From contig NZ_RBKS01000001.1 in NCBI RefSeq assembly GCF_003634555.1, forward strand, positions 3,224,001 to 3,288,000: a DNA stretch of 64,000 bases, in the 5' to 3' direction. Positions 51,131 to 59,757 of the stretch are shown piece after piece; the first letter of the stretch is position 1, and every line of letters starts with the position of its first letter. This stretch comes from Frondihabitans australicus (GTDB lineage Bacteria > Actinomycetota > Actinomycetes > Actinomycetales > Microbacteriaceae). The translations under genes and the position numbers were made by a program. The notes beneath the pieces are model-generated. The model worked only from the letters and a program-made list of their open reading frames with translations, ran no database searches and was not told the DNA's origin.

Positions 51131-51200
51131 GGTTGTCTGCCTTTCTGTCCAGGCTCTCCGGACACAGATAGTCAACCAGTGAAATATTACGTGATACTGC

Positions 51201-52541
51201 CTACGAGACCTTCGCCCCGGTCGAGAGCGTCGGCGCGACGAGCTTGCCGGGGTTCAGGAGGCCGAGCGGGTCGGTCGTCGCCGCCAGCTCGCGAGTGCGG
51301 GCGGGCTCGAAGTCGACGAACCACTGGTGCGGGTTGTGGTAGCCGACCCCGAGCTCCTGCAACTTCGCGAACCCCGCGTAGACGTCGTCGGCCGAGGTGT
51401 AGCGGCCCGCGAGCATGCCGATGGGACGGCCCTGGGAGGTCTCGATGTGGAGCATGCCTCCGTCGTACACGGCGTGCACCTCGTCGATCCGGTCGATGAG
51501 GGCGTCGCCCGAGACCTCGACGTGGAAGTACGTGTCGGGGTAGGCCTTCTGCAGCCACTCGATGGGGTGGTTGTACGAGATCATGCTCAGCTTCATCGCG
51601 GTCTGCGGGCCCTCGCGGACGTCTTCGACGCGCCCGCCGGCGGCCTCGACCAGCTCGGTGGCGCGGGCGACGGTCGCCTCGTCGAGAATGGCGCGCAGCG
51701 ACGCGCGGCCGCGGGGGATCGCGGGGTCGGCCGGCAGGGCGTCGGCCAGCGTCGGCAGGTCTCCCGAGACGAGGCGGGGCGCAGGATCCAGCGCACCGAA
51801 CGACCGCATCAGCGGCAGCAGCTGCTCGAAGGTGTCGAAGCTCGCGAAGAACCCTCTCCACTCCTGCAGCGGCTCGAGCCGGATGGTGGCGCGGGCGATG
51901 ATGCCCGCCGTGCCGTAATTGTGCACGTACGGCTGCGCCTCGTCGCCCTCGACGTGCACCAGGGTCGCGTCGGGCACGGCGTGGACGACGTCGAGCGCCA
52001 CGACGAAGCCCTGGTGGTTCGAGCCGTGCTTGATCGAGCCTGTGCCGCCGGAGCCGCCGGAGAGGAACCCGCCGATGGTCGACTGCGCCGTCGACGGATA
52101 CAGGAGGATCTGCTGGCCGGTCTTCGCAGCGGCCTGTTCGAGCGAGACCATCGTCGCGCCGGCCTCGGCCGTGAGCGTTCCGTCGCCGACCTCGACGATG
52201 GCGCGGGCGCGGGTCATGTCGAGCACCAGCCCGCCGTCGAACGGGATCGCCTGACCGTAGTTGCCGGTGCCCTTGCCGCGCGGGGTGATCGGCACGCCGT
52301 GGCGGACGGCGGCGCCGACGACGAGGGCGATCTCGTCGGCCGTGGCGGGGTAGGCGACGAGATCGGCGAGCCCGAGCGGCAGCTGCTGGCTGATCACGGG
52401 CGAGAGGCGCGAGCCGTCGACGGACGCCTTCTCGCGCGCGGCGAGCTCGACCGAGACGCCGCGCTCGCCGAGCAGCTCGCGCAGCTCGGCCTCGAGGGCG
52501 GCGAGAGCCTCGGGTGCGACGGGGGTGGCGTGTGTGGGCAT
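51201..52541 (-). CDS. FAD-linked oxidase (GlcD/VAO type)
   Basis: A 446-residue flavoenzyme. The FAD-binding PCMH domain spans about residues 40-225, with VVGAAVRHGVPITPRGKGTGNYGQ and GGFLSGGSGGTGSIKHGSN. The rest is a GlcD-type substrate domain. It would oxidise a 2-hydroxy acid such as lactate or glycolate, or a ring alcohol. Its ATG overlaps the stop of the upstream amidohydrolase gene (TGATG), so they work in one transcript. Confidence 0.82.
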   Translation of the reverse strand: MPTHATPVAPEALAALEAELRELLGERGVSVELAAREKASVDGSRLSPVISQQLPLGLADLVAYPATADEIALVVGAAVRHGVPITPRGKGTGNYGQAIPFDGGLVLDMTRARAIVEVGDGTLTAEAGATMVSLEQAAAKTGQQILLYPSTAQSTIGGFLSGGSGGTGSIKHGSNHQGFVVALDVVHAVPDATLVHVEGDEAQPYVHNYGTAGIIARATIRLEPLQEWRGFFASFDTFEQLLPLMRSFGALDPAPRLVSGDLPTLADALPADPAIPRGRASLRAILDEATVARATELVEAAGGRVEDVREGPQTAMKLSMISYNHPIEWLQKAYPDTYFHVEVSGDALIDRIDEVHAVYDGGMLHIETSQGRPIGMLAGRYTSADDVYAGFAKLQELGVGYHNPHQWFVDFEPARTRELAATTDPLGLLNPGKLVAPTLSTGAKVS

Positions 52542-53872
52542 CAGGCGTCCTTCGGGTCGGCGAGCAGGGGGTGCGCAGGAGCCGCGGCGCCCGGCCCGGC
52601 AGGCGAGGCGACACTCCGCGAGGTGGACGACTCCGCGACGAGCGCCCCGCGGTGGATCACGAAGCGGTCGGCGGGCGCGTTGGCGACGACGTCGGCGAGC
52701 GAGGTGCCGCGGACCGCGAGCAGCTCGGCCTGCGCTCCCACGACGACGCCGGCCGCGGGCAGCGCGAGCACTTCACGCGCGGAAGTGCTGACGAGACCGT
52801 AGGCCTCGTCGATCGTGAGGTGCCCGGCGGTCACGAGCAGCATCGCGGTCTCGAGGGCGTCGCTGCGCCCGAGCGGGTTGAACGGGTCGCGCACGTTGTC
52901 GGCTCCCGCGGCGACGCGGGCGCCGGCGTCGAGCAGCTGCCGCACCGGCGCGAGGCCGCGCGGCATCGAGACGTCGTCGCCCCAGCCCTGCAGGTAGAGG
53001 TTGGTGATCGGGTTGGCGATGACGCCGATGCCGGCGGCGACGGTCGCGGCGATCGTCTCGTCGCGTGCTGCGGCGGGCGCCGTGCCGAGTCGCACGCAGT
53101 GGCCGGCGCTGACATTCACCGGCAGGAGTCCGTCCGCGAGATCGGCCTCGCGCCAGCCGGCGACGATCCGGGCGAACTCGTCCAGCGTGACGGGGCCGTG
53201 CAGGCTCTCGTCGGTGTGCAGGTCGACTCCGGCGCGGCGGGCTCGGGCCAGGGCGAGGAGCCTCGTGAGGTCGGCTGTCGGATCCTGCGCCAGATGCGGC
53301 GAGCCGCCGACGAGGTCGACGCCCAGGTCGAGCGCCGCCTCGATGTCTCGCGTGGGTACGTCGGGCCCCGCGAGCGCGACGAGTTCGATGTCGATCAGGT
53401 CGCGCAGCTCGTCGCGCACCCGCACGAGGGCCTCGGCGCCCCGGAGGGGCTGATCGCCGAGCAGGATGTCGAGGTGCGTGCGGATCGCGGTCGTGCCCTG
53501 GCCGAGCATCCGAAGCGCCTGCTCGCGGGCGCGGTCGGCGATGTCGTCGACGGTCATGGTCGCCGCGTACTCGCGCCACGACGCGATCGCGGCGCGCAGG
53601 TCGCCCATCGGCGGGCGGATCGCCTCGTACGAGAGGGCCTTGTCGAGGTGCGCGTGCGGTTCGGCCGGGGCGGTCAGCAGCAGGTGGCCGGTGAGGTCGA
53701 GGGTCGACGCGGGGGAGTCGGGCGTGCGGGTCTCGGATCCTGCGCCTTGAGCCGAGGCACCCGCGGTCTCGACCCTCGCGACCCGGTGGCCGTCGAGCGT
53801 GACGTCGACGAGGCGCCCGTCGGGCAGCGTCGCGTTCGTGAGCCGGGTGAGCTGGCGGGGGAGTGCGGTCAC
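52541..53872 (-). CDS. Cytosine deaminase-like amidohydrolase
   Basis: A 443-residue metal-dependent hydrolase of the CodA/AtzC group. LLLTAPAEPHAHLDKALSYE carries the His-x-His metal site, with VDLHTDESL and VSAGHCVRLG further on and GADNVRDPF holding the last Asp. Substrate is a cyclic amide, perhaps cytosine, isoguanine or a hydantoin. GTG start. It faces the XRE-cupin gene across a gap with a CGTTTCA/TGAAACG inverted repeat. Confidence 0.85.
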   Translation of the reverse strand: MTALPRQLTRLTNATLPDGRLVDVTLDGHRVARVETAGASAQGAGSETRTPDSPASTLDLTGHLLLTAPAEPHAHLDKALSYEAIRPPMGDLRAAIASWREYAATMTVDDIADRAREQALRMLGQGTTAIRTHLDILLGDQPLRGAEALVRVRDELRDLIDIELVALAGPDVPTRDIEAALDLGVDLVGGSPHLAQDPTADLTRLLALARARRAGVDLHTDESLHGPVTLDEFARIVAGWREADLADGLLPVNVSAGHCVRLGTAPAAARDETIAATVAAGIGVIANPITNLYLQGWGDDVSMPRGLAPVRQLLDAGARVAAGADNVRDPFNPLGRSDALETAMLLVTAGHLTIDEAYGLVSTSAREVLALPAAGVVVGAQAELLAVRGTSLADVVANAPADRFVIHRGALVAESSTSRSVASPAGPGAAAPAHPLLADPKDA

Positions 53873-53959
53873 GGGGCCTCGAGACGGGGAGGGGGCAGAA
53901 TGTTGATGGAACCAACACGCTCGAATCTAGGCAGAGCGCGTTTCCGGGTCGTAACGTGA

Positions 53960-53981
53960 CCGTTTCAACCCCGTGAAACGG
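53960..53981. promoter_or_regulatory. Operator between deaminase and XRE-cupin genes
   Basis: CCGTTTCA-ACCCCG-TGAAACGG (about 53960-53981) is an 8-bp-arm inverted repeat midway between divergent genes. The GTGAAAC half resembles the pucG upstream site. Confidence 0.55.
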
Positions 53982-54001
53982 GCCTTCCGGCCGGAATCGG
54001 C

Positions 54002-54688
54002 GTGGTACACAAGCATGGTCCCACCGCACCACAGGAGGCCCCCGTTACCGCCGTCGACACTTCACCACCCGCAGCCCCTGCCACGCAGGCGGCCTCAGGC
54101 GGCGCCATCGACGCGCAGGCGCTGTCGGTCGGTCGCAGGATCCGAGAGCTCCGGCGCGCCCGGGGCCTCACGCTGGTGCAGCTCGCGCAGGCGGCGGAGC
54201 TCTCGCACCCCTTCCTCTCGCAGCTCGAACGCGGGCTCGCCCGGCCGAGCATGGTCTCGCTCGAGCGCATCGCCAAGTCGCTCGGCTCCACCCAGGTCGA
54301 GCTGCTCGCGGCCATCGACGACGCCCGCGAAGGGTCGAGCCCCGATGCGAGTCAGCCGGCAGTGGTCTTCGTCGGCCACGACGACGGCTCGCGCGGCGCC
54401 TACGGCAATGACGGGGCCAGGATGCTCGTGCACGGCTCGCGGAAGTTCCTCCCCTTCGAGCTGCGCGGCGACGCCCGGGAGGCCGGCGACTACATGACCC
54501 ACGCCGAAGACGAGTTCATGCACGTGGTCGAGGGCACCGTGATGGTCGACCTCGAGGGGTCCGAGCCGCGGACGCTCGTGGCCGGCGACTCGCTCTACTA
54601 CTCGGGCGGCACGCCGCACCGGTGGTCGGCGGTCGACGAGGCGGGGTACCGGCTGTTCATCGTCAAGGAGAGGCCGGCGGCGCTGTGA
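54002..54688 (+). CDS. XRE-cupin transcriptional regulator
   Basis: A 228-residue regulator of the SutR/PuuR type. The helix-turn-helix covers about residues 43-98 (GRRIRELRRARGLTLVQLAQA), and the C-terminal cupin (about 150-225) has HAEDEFMHVVEGTVMVDLEG. GTG is the only reasonable start. The PDR reductase gene overlaps its stop (GTGA). It probably controls that gene and the divergent amidohydrolase/oxidase pair in response to a small acid or amine. Confidence 0.87.
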   Translation: MVHKHGPTAPQEAPVTAVDTSPPAAPATQAASGGAIDAQALSVGRRIRELRRARGLTLVQLAQAAELSHPFLSQLERGLARPSMVSLERIAKSLGSTQVELLAAIDDAREGSSPDASQPAVVFVGHDDGSRGAYGNDGARMLVHGSRKFLPFELRGDAREAGDYMTHAEDEFMHVVEGTVMVDLEGSEPRTLVAGDSLYYSGGTPHRWSAVDEAGYRLFIVKERPAAL

Positions 54689-55710
54689 GCGACGTGTCGC
54701 CGGGCGGCGCTGTGAGCCCGTCTCACTCCGAGGCCGCCGGGCTGCACGAGACCCAGTTCGACGTGCGCGTGGTGGGCCGCACGCGCGGGGCCGACGGGGT
54801 CGAGCTGTTCGAGCTGGGGCCGCTCGGGCCTCTCGGAGACGACAGGGCCGCGCTTCCCGGCTGGACCGCCGGCTCGCACATCGACGTCGTCCTGCCCGAC
54901 GGCGAGGTGCGCCAGTACTCCCTCTGGGGCGCGCCGTCGCCCGGCAGCGCCGCGACGTGGCGCATCGGCGTGCTGCTCGAGCCGTCCGGTCGCGGAGGCT
55001 CCGCATGGCTCCACTCGTCGCTCCACGTCGGCGACACCCTGACCGTCGCGGGCCCGCGCAACCACTTCGAGTTCGTCCCCACGCACGGCACGCGCTACGA
55101 GCTCGTCGCCGGCGGCATCGGCATCACCCCGATCTCGTCCATGGCTGCCGCGGCGAAGGCGGCGGGCGTGCCGTACCGCCTCCATTACGCCGGGCGCTCG
55201 CGAGAGACCATGGCCCTTCTCGACGACCTGGCGCAGGAGCACGGCGACGCCCTCGTCATCCACGCCGCCGCCGACGGAGACCGCCTCGACCTCCCCGCCC
55301 TCTTCGCCGACATGCCGCCGTTCACCACCACGTACTGCTGCGGGCCGGCCCGACTGCTCGACGCGATCGAGGCGGCCGGCCGCGGGCGACAGGTCGTCGT
55401 CGAGCGCTTCACGCCCCGCGAGGTCGGAGCCCCCGTGCTCAACGAGCCGTTCGAGGTCGAGCTCGCCGCGACCGGTGTGACCGTGACCGTGCCGCCGTCG
55501 CGGAGCATCCTCGACGTCGCCGAGGAGGCCGGGGCTCTCGTGCTGTCGAGCTGTCGCGAGGGCACCTGCGGCACGTGCGAGACCGTGGTGCTCTCAGGCG
55601 AGGTCGACCATCGTGACTCGATCCTGACGCCCGACGAGCAGGACGCGAACGACGTCATGTACGTCTGCGTCTCGCGCTCCGCGTGCCCGCGGCTGGTGCT
55701 CGACCTGTAG
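54685..55710 (+). CDS. PDR/VanB-type oxygenase reductase
   Basis: A 341-residue three-domain electron-transfer protein. An FMN-binding barrel (residues 20-120, RQYSLWGAP), an NADH domain (about 130-235, VAGGIGITPISSMAAAA) and a C-terminal plant-type 2Fe-2S domain with Cys in SSCREGTCGTC and VCVSRS. It passes electrons to a Rieske oxygenase such as phthalate dioxygenase or vanillate demethylase. No oxygenase is in the window, so the partner must be elsewhere. Confidence 0.9.
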   Translation: MSDVSPGGAVSPSHSEAAGLHETQFDVRVVGRTRGADGVELFELGPLGPLGDDRAALPGWTAGSHIDVVLPDGEVRQYSLWGAPSPGSAATWRIGVLLEPSGRGGSAWLHSSLHVGDTLTVAGPRNHFEFVPTHGTRYELVAGGIGITPISSMAAAAKAAGVPYRLHYAGRSRETMALLDDLAQEHGDALVIHAAADGDRLDLPALFADMPPFTTTYCCGPARLLDAIEAAGRGRQVVVERFTPREVGAPVLNEPFEVELAATGVTVTVPPSRSILDVAEEAGALVLSSCREGTCGTCETVVLSGEVDHRDSILTPDEQDANDVMYVCVSRSACPRLVLDL

Positions 55711-55789
55711 CCGCGCGCTCGCCGCCTCGAGTGGGCGCGGTCTGACGCAGCGGGGCGCCCCCGCGTCCGATAGCGCCCAGTCGCGAACC

Positions 55790-55845
55790 CGAGTGGCCCG
55801 AAATGCACGCTCGGGCACGCTGATGCGTGCGTTTCCGGCCACTCG
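55790..55845. repeat. Palindrome, family A variant (copy 4)
   Basis: CGAGTGGCCCGAAATGCACGC (55790-55810) pairs with 55825-55845 with 2 mismatches. It keeps the CGAGTGGC end of family A but has a different interior. It lies between convergent genes. Confidence 0.6.
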
Positions 55846-55899
55846 GCGCCCTTCGGCGGCGGAGGCGGCCCGCGGCGGCCGGCGGCCGCGAGTCGACGG

Positions 55900-57273
55900 C
55901 TAGCGGGGCACGCGGGCGCGGAGGGCGGCCACGAGCTCCGCCTCGTCCGCCCCGACGAGCCGATAGTCGCGCACCACGACCCTCCCGGCGACCACCACGT
56001 GCTTCGGGCGGCGGCCGGGCGCGGCCCACAGCAGCCCGGCGACGGGGTCGGCGACGCCCGCGTCCGCCACGCCCGAGACGTCCCAGACGCAGAGGTCGGC
56101 CGCGGCGCCGACCGCGAGGTGCCCCAGCTCCTGCCGCCCCAGCCCCTGCGCACCGCCGCGCGTGGCCATGCCCAGCACCTCGCGCGCCGAGAGCGCTGGC
56201 CCGACGAGCGGCGCGACCTGCATCGCCAGGCGCGCGTCGGCGAGCAGGTGCCCGGCGTCGTTGCTGCCCCCGCCCGAGGTGCCGAGCCCGACCGTGACGC
56301 CGGCTTCGCGCAGGGCCGCGACGGGAGCGACGCCCCAGCCCATCGGCAGGTCGCAGCCCGGCGCGTGGGTCGCGGACACCCCCGCGGCGGCGAGGCGCTC
56401 GATCTCTGCGGGTGTCACGTCGCACAGGTGCGCGATGGTGACGTCGGGAGCAAGCCACCCCCACTCCTCGAGCAACTCCAGCGGCCGGCGACCGTACCGC
56501 TCGAGCGCGATCGCGGTGTCGACCTGCTCGTTCGCCTGCGTGCGGCGTCGCAGTCCGTGCCGCGCCGCGACCTCGCCGAGCGCCTCGAACGTCGCAGCGG
56601 AGTCGCTGTGCACCCCGGCCGGGCCGACGGCGACCTGCAGCATGCCGTCGTCGCGCACTCCGCCGACCGCCCCGGGCACGAGCGCCTCGACGATGGCCTC
56701 GGCCGAGGCGGCAGCGGTCGCAGGATCATCGCGAGCGCTTCCCCGCACGAACACCAGCCGCGCCCCCAGCCTCTCGGCGGCACCCGCGATGGATTCGGCG
56801 ATCGACACGGTCTGGGCGACGTACTTGTCGCGCGCGTCCGCGGTGAGTGCCTCGGCTCCTGCGCCTGGCGCCGCTGGCCAGTTCAGCATGTGGTCGGCCA
56901 CCGTCGTCACGCCGTTCAGCAGTCCCTCGGCGAGGCCGACGGCGGCGCTCGCGGCGAGCAGTGAGGCGTTGATGCGGGCCTCGGCGTACGCGGCGGCCAT
57001 CGTCGGCAGCCACTCGGCCATCGGCACGCCCCGCGTGCCGGGCAGGGTGCGGAAGGCGCTCTGCAGGAGGTGGTGGTGCGCGTTGACGAGACCCGGCGTC
57101 ACCAGGCAGCCGGTCGCGTCGAGTGTCTCGCGAGGCCCGCCCGCGGAATCGACGGAGATGTGCGCCTGCGACCCCACGCCGACGACGATGCCGCGGTCGA
57201 GGAGGAGCGATTCTCCGTCGATCTCGACGCCCTCGTCGAGCAGGAGGCGGGTGGCGCCGGTGACTTCGAGCAT
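55900..57273 (-). CDS. 8-oxoguanine deaminase-like amidohydrolase
   Basis: A 457-residue zinc hydrolase of the AtzB/TrzN/8-oxoguanine deaminase group. Metal ligands sit in LVNAHHHLLQSAFR (His-x-His), with His in IAHLCDVTP and Asp in the SNDAGHLL loop (consensus NGSxxxD-like). Such enzymes deaminate 8-oxoguanine to urate, which would feed the uricase nearby. Hydroxyatrazine-type activity is the alternative. ATG is 6 nt after TAGAAA. It is convergent with the reductase gene. Confidence 0.85.
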   Translation of the reverse strand: MLEVTGATRLLLDEGVEIDGESLLLDRGIVVGVGSQAHISVDSAGGPRETLDATGCLVTPGLVNAHHHLLQSAFRTLPGTRGVPMAEWLPTMAAAYAEARINASLLAASAAVGLAEGLLNGVTTVADHMLNWPAAPGAGAEALTADARDKYVAQTVSIAESIAGAAERLGARLVFVRGSARDDPATAAASAEAIVEALVPGAVGGVRDDGMLQVAVGPAGVHSDSAATFEALGEVAARHGLRRRTQANEQVDTAIALERYGRRPLELLEEWGWLAPDVTIAHLCDVTPAEIERLAAAGVSATHAPGCDLPMGWGVAPVAALREAGVTVGLGTSGGGSNDAGHLLADARLAMQVAPLVGPALSAREVLGMATRGGAQGLGRQELGHLAVGAAADLCVWDVSGVADAGVADPVAGLLWAAPGRRPKHVVVAGRVVVRDYRLVGADEAELVAALRARVPR

Positions 57274-57350
57274 CCTGCGTTTCTAGCAGGGGTGTGTGTC
57301 GGGCGTGTGTCGCCGGCGCGCGAGCGCGGGGGCGGGTGCGGGAGCGGGCG

Positions 57351-58118
57351 CTACGCCGCCGGCTTGCGCGCCTCGATGAGGAACCGCGTCGAGTACGCGA
57401 CGAACGGCCCGTCGGCGGTGATCTTCTCGTGCAGGTCTCGCAGCCGGGGCAGGTGGGCCTCGACCGTGAAGCCCGGCACGATCCAGATCACCTTCCGCAG
57501 GAAGTAGACGACCGCGCCGATGTCGAAGAACTCCATGCGGGTCTCCTCGTAGCGCAGGTCGACGACCTCGAGCCCTGCTTCGGCCGCCGCGACCCGGTCT
57601 GCCTCCGGGGCGCGCATCTGCCGAACTTCCTCCGGCTGCGGGCCGAGGAACCACTCCACGACCTCGAACACCGAGTGCGGCCCCACGTGCTGGGCGAAGT
57701 AGCTGCCTCCCGGGGCGAGCACCCGCGCGATCTCGTCCCACCAGACCCGCACGGGGTGCCGAGACGAGATCAGGTCGAACGTGTCGTCGGCGAAGGGCAG
57801 CGGCGGCTCTTCGGCGGCGTTCACCACCACGATGCCGCGAGGCCCGAGAAGGCGCTGCGCCTTCTGCAGGTTCGGGGCCCAGGATTCGGTGGCCACCGCC
57901 AGCCGCGGAACGCTCGGCACCTGCGCCAAGACCTCACCCCCGCCGGTCTGCAGGTCGAGCGACGACTGGACCCCGGCCATCCGGTAGCCGAGGGCGCGCG
58001 AGAAGCCCCACGAGGGTCGCGCTTCGGTCGCACGGCCGTCCAGCCACGAGAAGTCCCACCCTTCGACCGACGCGCTCGCGGCCTCGGCCACCAGCTCGTC
58101 GAACCCCCGCTCCGTCAT
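57351..58118 (-). CDS. SAM-dependent methyltransferase
   Basis: A 255-residue class I methyltransferase. The SAM-binding motif is degenerate: LDLQTGGGEVL at about residue 54-64 is motif I, LPFADDTFDLISSRHPVRVWWDEIARVLAPGGSYFAQ covers motifs II and III. Similar to small-molecule or arsenite-like methyltransferases in actinobacteria, but the substrate is unknown. ATG is preferred to the GTG two codons upstream. The gene lies between the deaminase and the toxin module. Confidence 0.85.
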   Translation of the reverse strand: MTERGFDELVAEAASASVEGWDFSWLDGRATEARPSWGFSRALGYRMAGVQSSLDLQTGGGEVLAQVPSVPRLAVATESWAPNLQKAQRLLGPRGIVVVNAAEEPPLPFADDTFDLISSRHPVRVWWDEIARVLAPGGSYFAQHVGPHSVFEVVEWFLGPQPEEVRQMRAPEADRVAAAEAGLEVVDLRYEETRMEFFDIGAVVYFLRKVIWIVPGFTVEAHLPRLRDLHEKITADGPFVAYSTRFLIEARKPAA

Positions 58119-58206
58119 GTCCACAGTGTGCCGCGCCTGCCCGTCCCGTCGCGACCCCCGTCGTCACCACGCTCGCTCGCGCGCCGCGCGGGCCGAGACC
58201 TGGCGA

Positions 58207-58470
58207 TCACCGCTGGCGGTAGACGAGTCGACGATGCCCCGCCCGCAGCACGAGTATGCGCAGCTCGTCGTCGAAGACGTCGTAGATGATCCGGTAGTCG
58301 CCCGTTCGCACCCGCCACTCCCCGCCGCCGCCGACGAGCTGCGTCGCCGCAGGAGGTCTCGGGTTGTCGGCCAGCAGCTCGATCGCTGCCTGGATGCGAC
58401 GCCGAGCGGGCGGATCCATCTTGCGCAGCTCGCGGACCGCCGCCGGCGTGATCGTGATCTCGTAGGTCAC
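58207..58470 (-). CDS. RelE/ParE-family toxin
   Basis: An 87-residue toxin. The RelE fold is seen in YEITITPAAVRELRKMDPPARRRI and WRVRTGDYRIIYDVFDDELRILVLRAGHRR, with the conserved Arg and Tyr positions of mRNA interferases. GTG overlaps the antitoxin stop (GTGA). RelE-type toxins cut mRNA on the ribosome. Confidence 0.88.
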   Translation of the reverse strand: MTYEITITPAAVRELRKMDPPARRRIQAAIELLADNPRPPAATQLVGGGGEWRVRTGDYRIIYDVFDDELRILVLRAGHRRLVYRQR

Positions 58471-58742
58471 TCGAGGCCCAGGTCGCGCTTCACCTCGGCC
58501 CACGGGATGACCGTCTCGGGTGCTTCGGCCATCTCGTCGCGAGCATCGGCGGCGTCGAGGATGTCCTGCATGTCTTCGGCCAGCGCCATCAGGTGGGCCA
58601 GGTCGTCGCTGTCGACGATCGCCGCGACGCGCTTGCCGTGGCGCTCGAGGAACACGGGCTCGTGATCGGCGTGCGCCTGTGACACGAGCGCGCCGAGGTT
58701 GCTCCGGGCGTCGGAGAGGCTGATGGCCGTCGCGAGACTCAT
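58467..58742 (-). CDS. Phd/YefM-family antitoxin
   Basis: A 91-residue antitoxin with the DNA-binding start ISLSDARSNLGALVSQAHADHEPVFLERHGKRVAAIV and an acidic C-terminal tail that wraps the toxin. The ATG is 6 nt after a TACACT box, so the message is leaderless. Three TGTAC repeats at 9-bp spacing lie upstream. It pairs with the RelE toxin rather than a PIN toxin as at 42818. Confidence 0.88.
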   Translation of the reverse strand: MSLATAISLSDARSNLGALVSQAHADHEPVFLERHGKRVAAIVDSDDLAHLMALAEDMQDILDAADARDEMAEAPETVIPWAEVKRDLGLE

Positions 58743-58750
58743 GTCACAAG

Positions 58751-58773
58751 TGTACCAAATGTACTGATTGTAC
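58751..58773 (-). promoter_or_regulatory. Iterated TGTAC operator
   Basis: TGTAC occurs at 58751, 58760 and 58769, exactly 9 bp apart, overlapping the -10 box of the antitoxin gene. Regular spacing suggests co-operative binding of Phd-like dimers. Confidence 0.65.
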
Positions 58774-58821
58774 GAATCGGTCGAAACGACGCCGACACAC
58801 GGGGTCGCTACAGTGAGGCCG

Positions 58822-59328
58822 ATGACCGACGCGAACGCCAACGACTTCCGCGACAAGCTCCGCACCGCCCTCCACGTCGAGCGCTGGGTCGACGACGTCG
58901 CGGCGAAGGCCCCCTTCAGCGACCTCGACTCGCTCGTGATGGCCGCGTACGACGCCGCCACGCCTCTCACCCCGGCCGAGATCGACGAGGCCGTCGCCGC
59001 CCACCCGCGCATCGGCGAGAAGCCGGCCGGCGCGACGCAGTCGGCGGCGCTGAGCCGCTCCGAGCAGTCCGCTCCCGACGCCGACGACGAGCAGCTCGCC
59101 GCCGCGATCGCGCAGGGGAACGCCGACTACGAAGCGCGGTTCGGGAGGGTGTTCTTGATTCGCGCCGCGGGGCGGACGAGGGCCGAGGTGCTCTCCGAGC
59201 TCCTGCGCCGGTTGGAGCTCGACGACCAGACCGAGCTCGAGATCGTGGGAGAGCAGCTGCGCGACATCGCCCTTCTCCGCATCGAGACCCTGTTCTCGCA
59301 GGGAATCGTCGCCGGAGGTGCCGCGTGA
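58822..59328 (+). CDS. uraD: OHCU decarboxylase
   Basis: A 168-residue helical enzyme that decarboxylates 2-oxo-4-hydroxy-4-carboxy-5-ureidoimidazoline to (S)-allantoin. The family signature AHPRIGEKPAG is at residues 60-70, with RAAGRTRAEVLSELLRRLE towards the end. TACAGT is 7 nt before the ATG (leaderless). Its stop overlaps the uraH start (GTGA), so the two finish the urate-to-allantoin step together. Confidence 0.92.
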   Translation: MTDANANDFRDKLRTALHVERWVDDVAAKAPFSDLDSLVMAAYDAATPLTPAEIDEAVAAHPRIGEKPAGATQSAALSRSEQSAPDADDEQLAAAIAQGNADYEARFGRVFLIRAAGRTRAEVLSELLRRLELDDQTELEIVGEQLRDIALLRIETLFSQGIVAGGAA

Positions 59329-59648
59329 GCCACGTCACCACCCACGTGCTGGACTCGAGCATCGGCCGGCCCGCCGGCGGCGTCTACGTCGAGCTGCAGG
59401 AGCCGACCGGTCGCGTCCTCGGCACCGGCGTCACCAACGCAGACGGCCGGGTCCCCTCGCTCGGCCCCGACGTGCTCGACGACGGCGCATACCGGCTCGT
59501 GTTCGACACCGGCGCGTACTTCGCCGCGACCGGCACGGCGACGTTCTATCCGTCGGTCACGCTCGACTTCCAGGTGTCGGGCGATCCGCACTATCACGTG
59601 CCGCTGCTGCTGAGCCCCTTCGCCTACAGCACCTACCGCGGCTCGTAG
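59325..59648 (+). CDS. uraH: 5-hydroxyisourate hydrolase
   Basis: A 107-residue transthyretin-like hydrolase that opens 5-hydroxyisourate to OHCU. The active site residues lie in the N-terminal HVTTHVLDSSIGRPA and the C-terminal signature YSTYRGS, which ends the protein. GTG overlaps the uraD stop. It is convergent with the guanine deaminase gene across a perfect 19-bp palindrome. Confidence 0.93.
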   Translation: MSHVTTHVLDSSIGRPAGGVYVELQEPTGRVLGTGVTNADGRVPSLGPDVLDDGAYRLVFDTGAYFAATGTATFYPSVTLDFQVSGDPHYHVPLLLSPFAYSTYRGS

Positions 59649-59658
59649 TTCTCCCGGC

Positions 59659-59750
59659 TGTCGCGAATTCGCGACCGGAATCGCGTTCCGACCTCACCCG
59701 TTACTGCCGTTCGGCGGTGTTTTGCCCGAATCGGTCGCGAATTCGCGACA
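59659..59750. repeat. Long palindrome, family C copy 2
   Basis: TGTCGCGAATTCGCGACCG (59659-59677) and its exact reverse complement (59732-59750) flank a ~54-nt loop. Each arm is itself partly palindromic (TCGCGAATTCGCGA). It lies between uraH and the convergent deaminase gene. Confidence 0.75.
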
Positions 59751-59757
59751 CCCCGCG

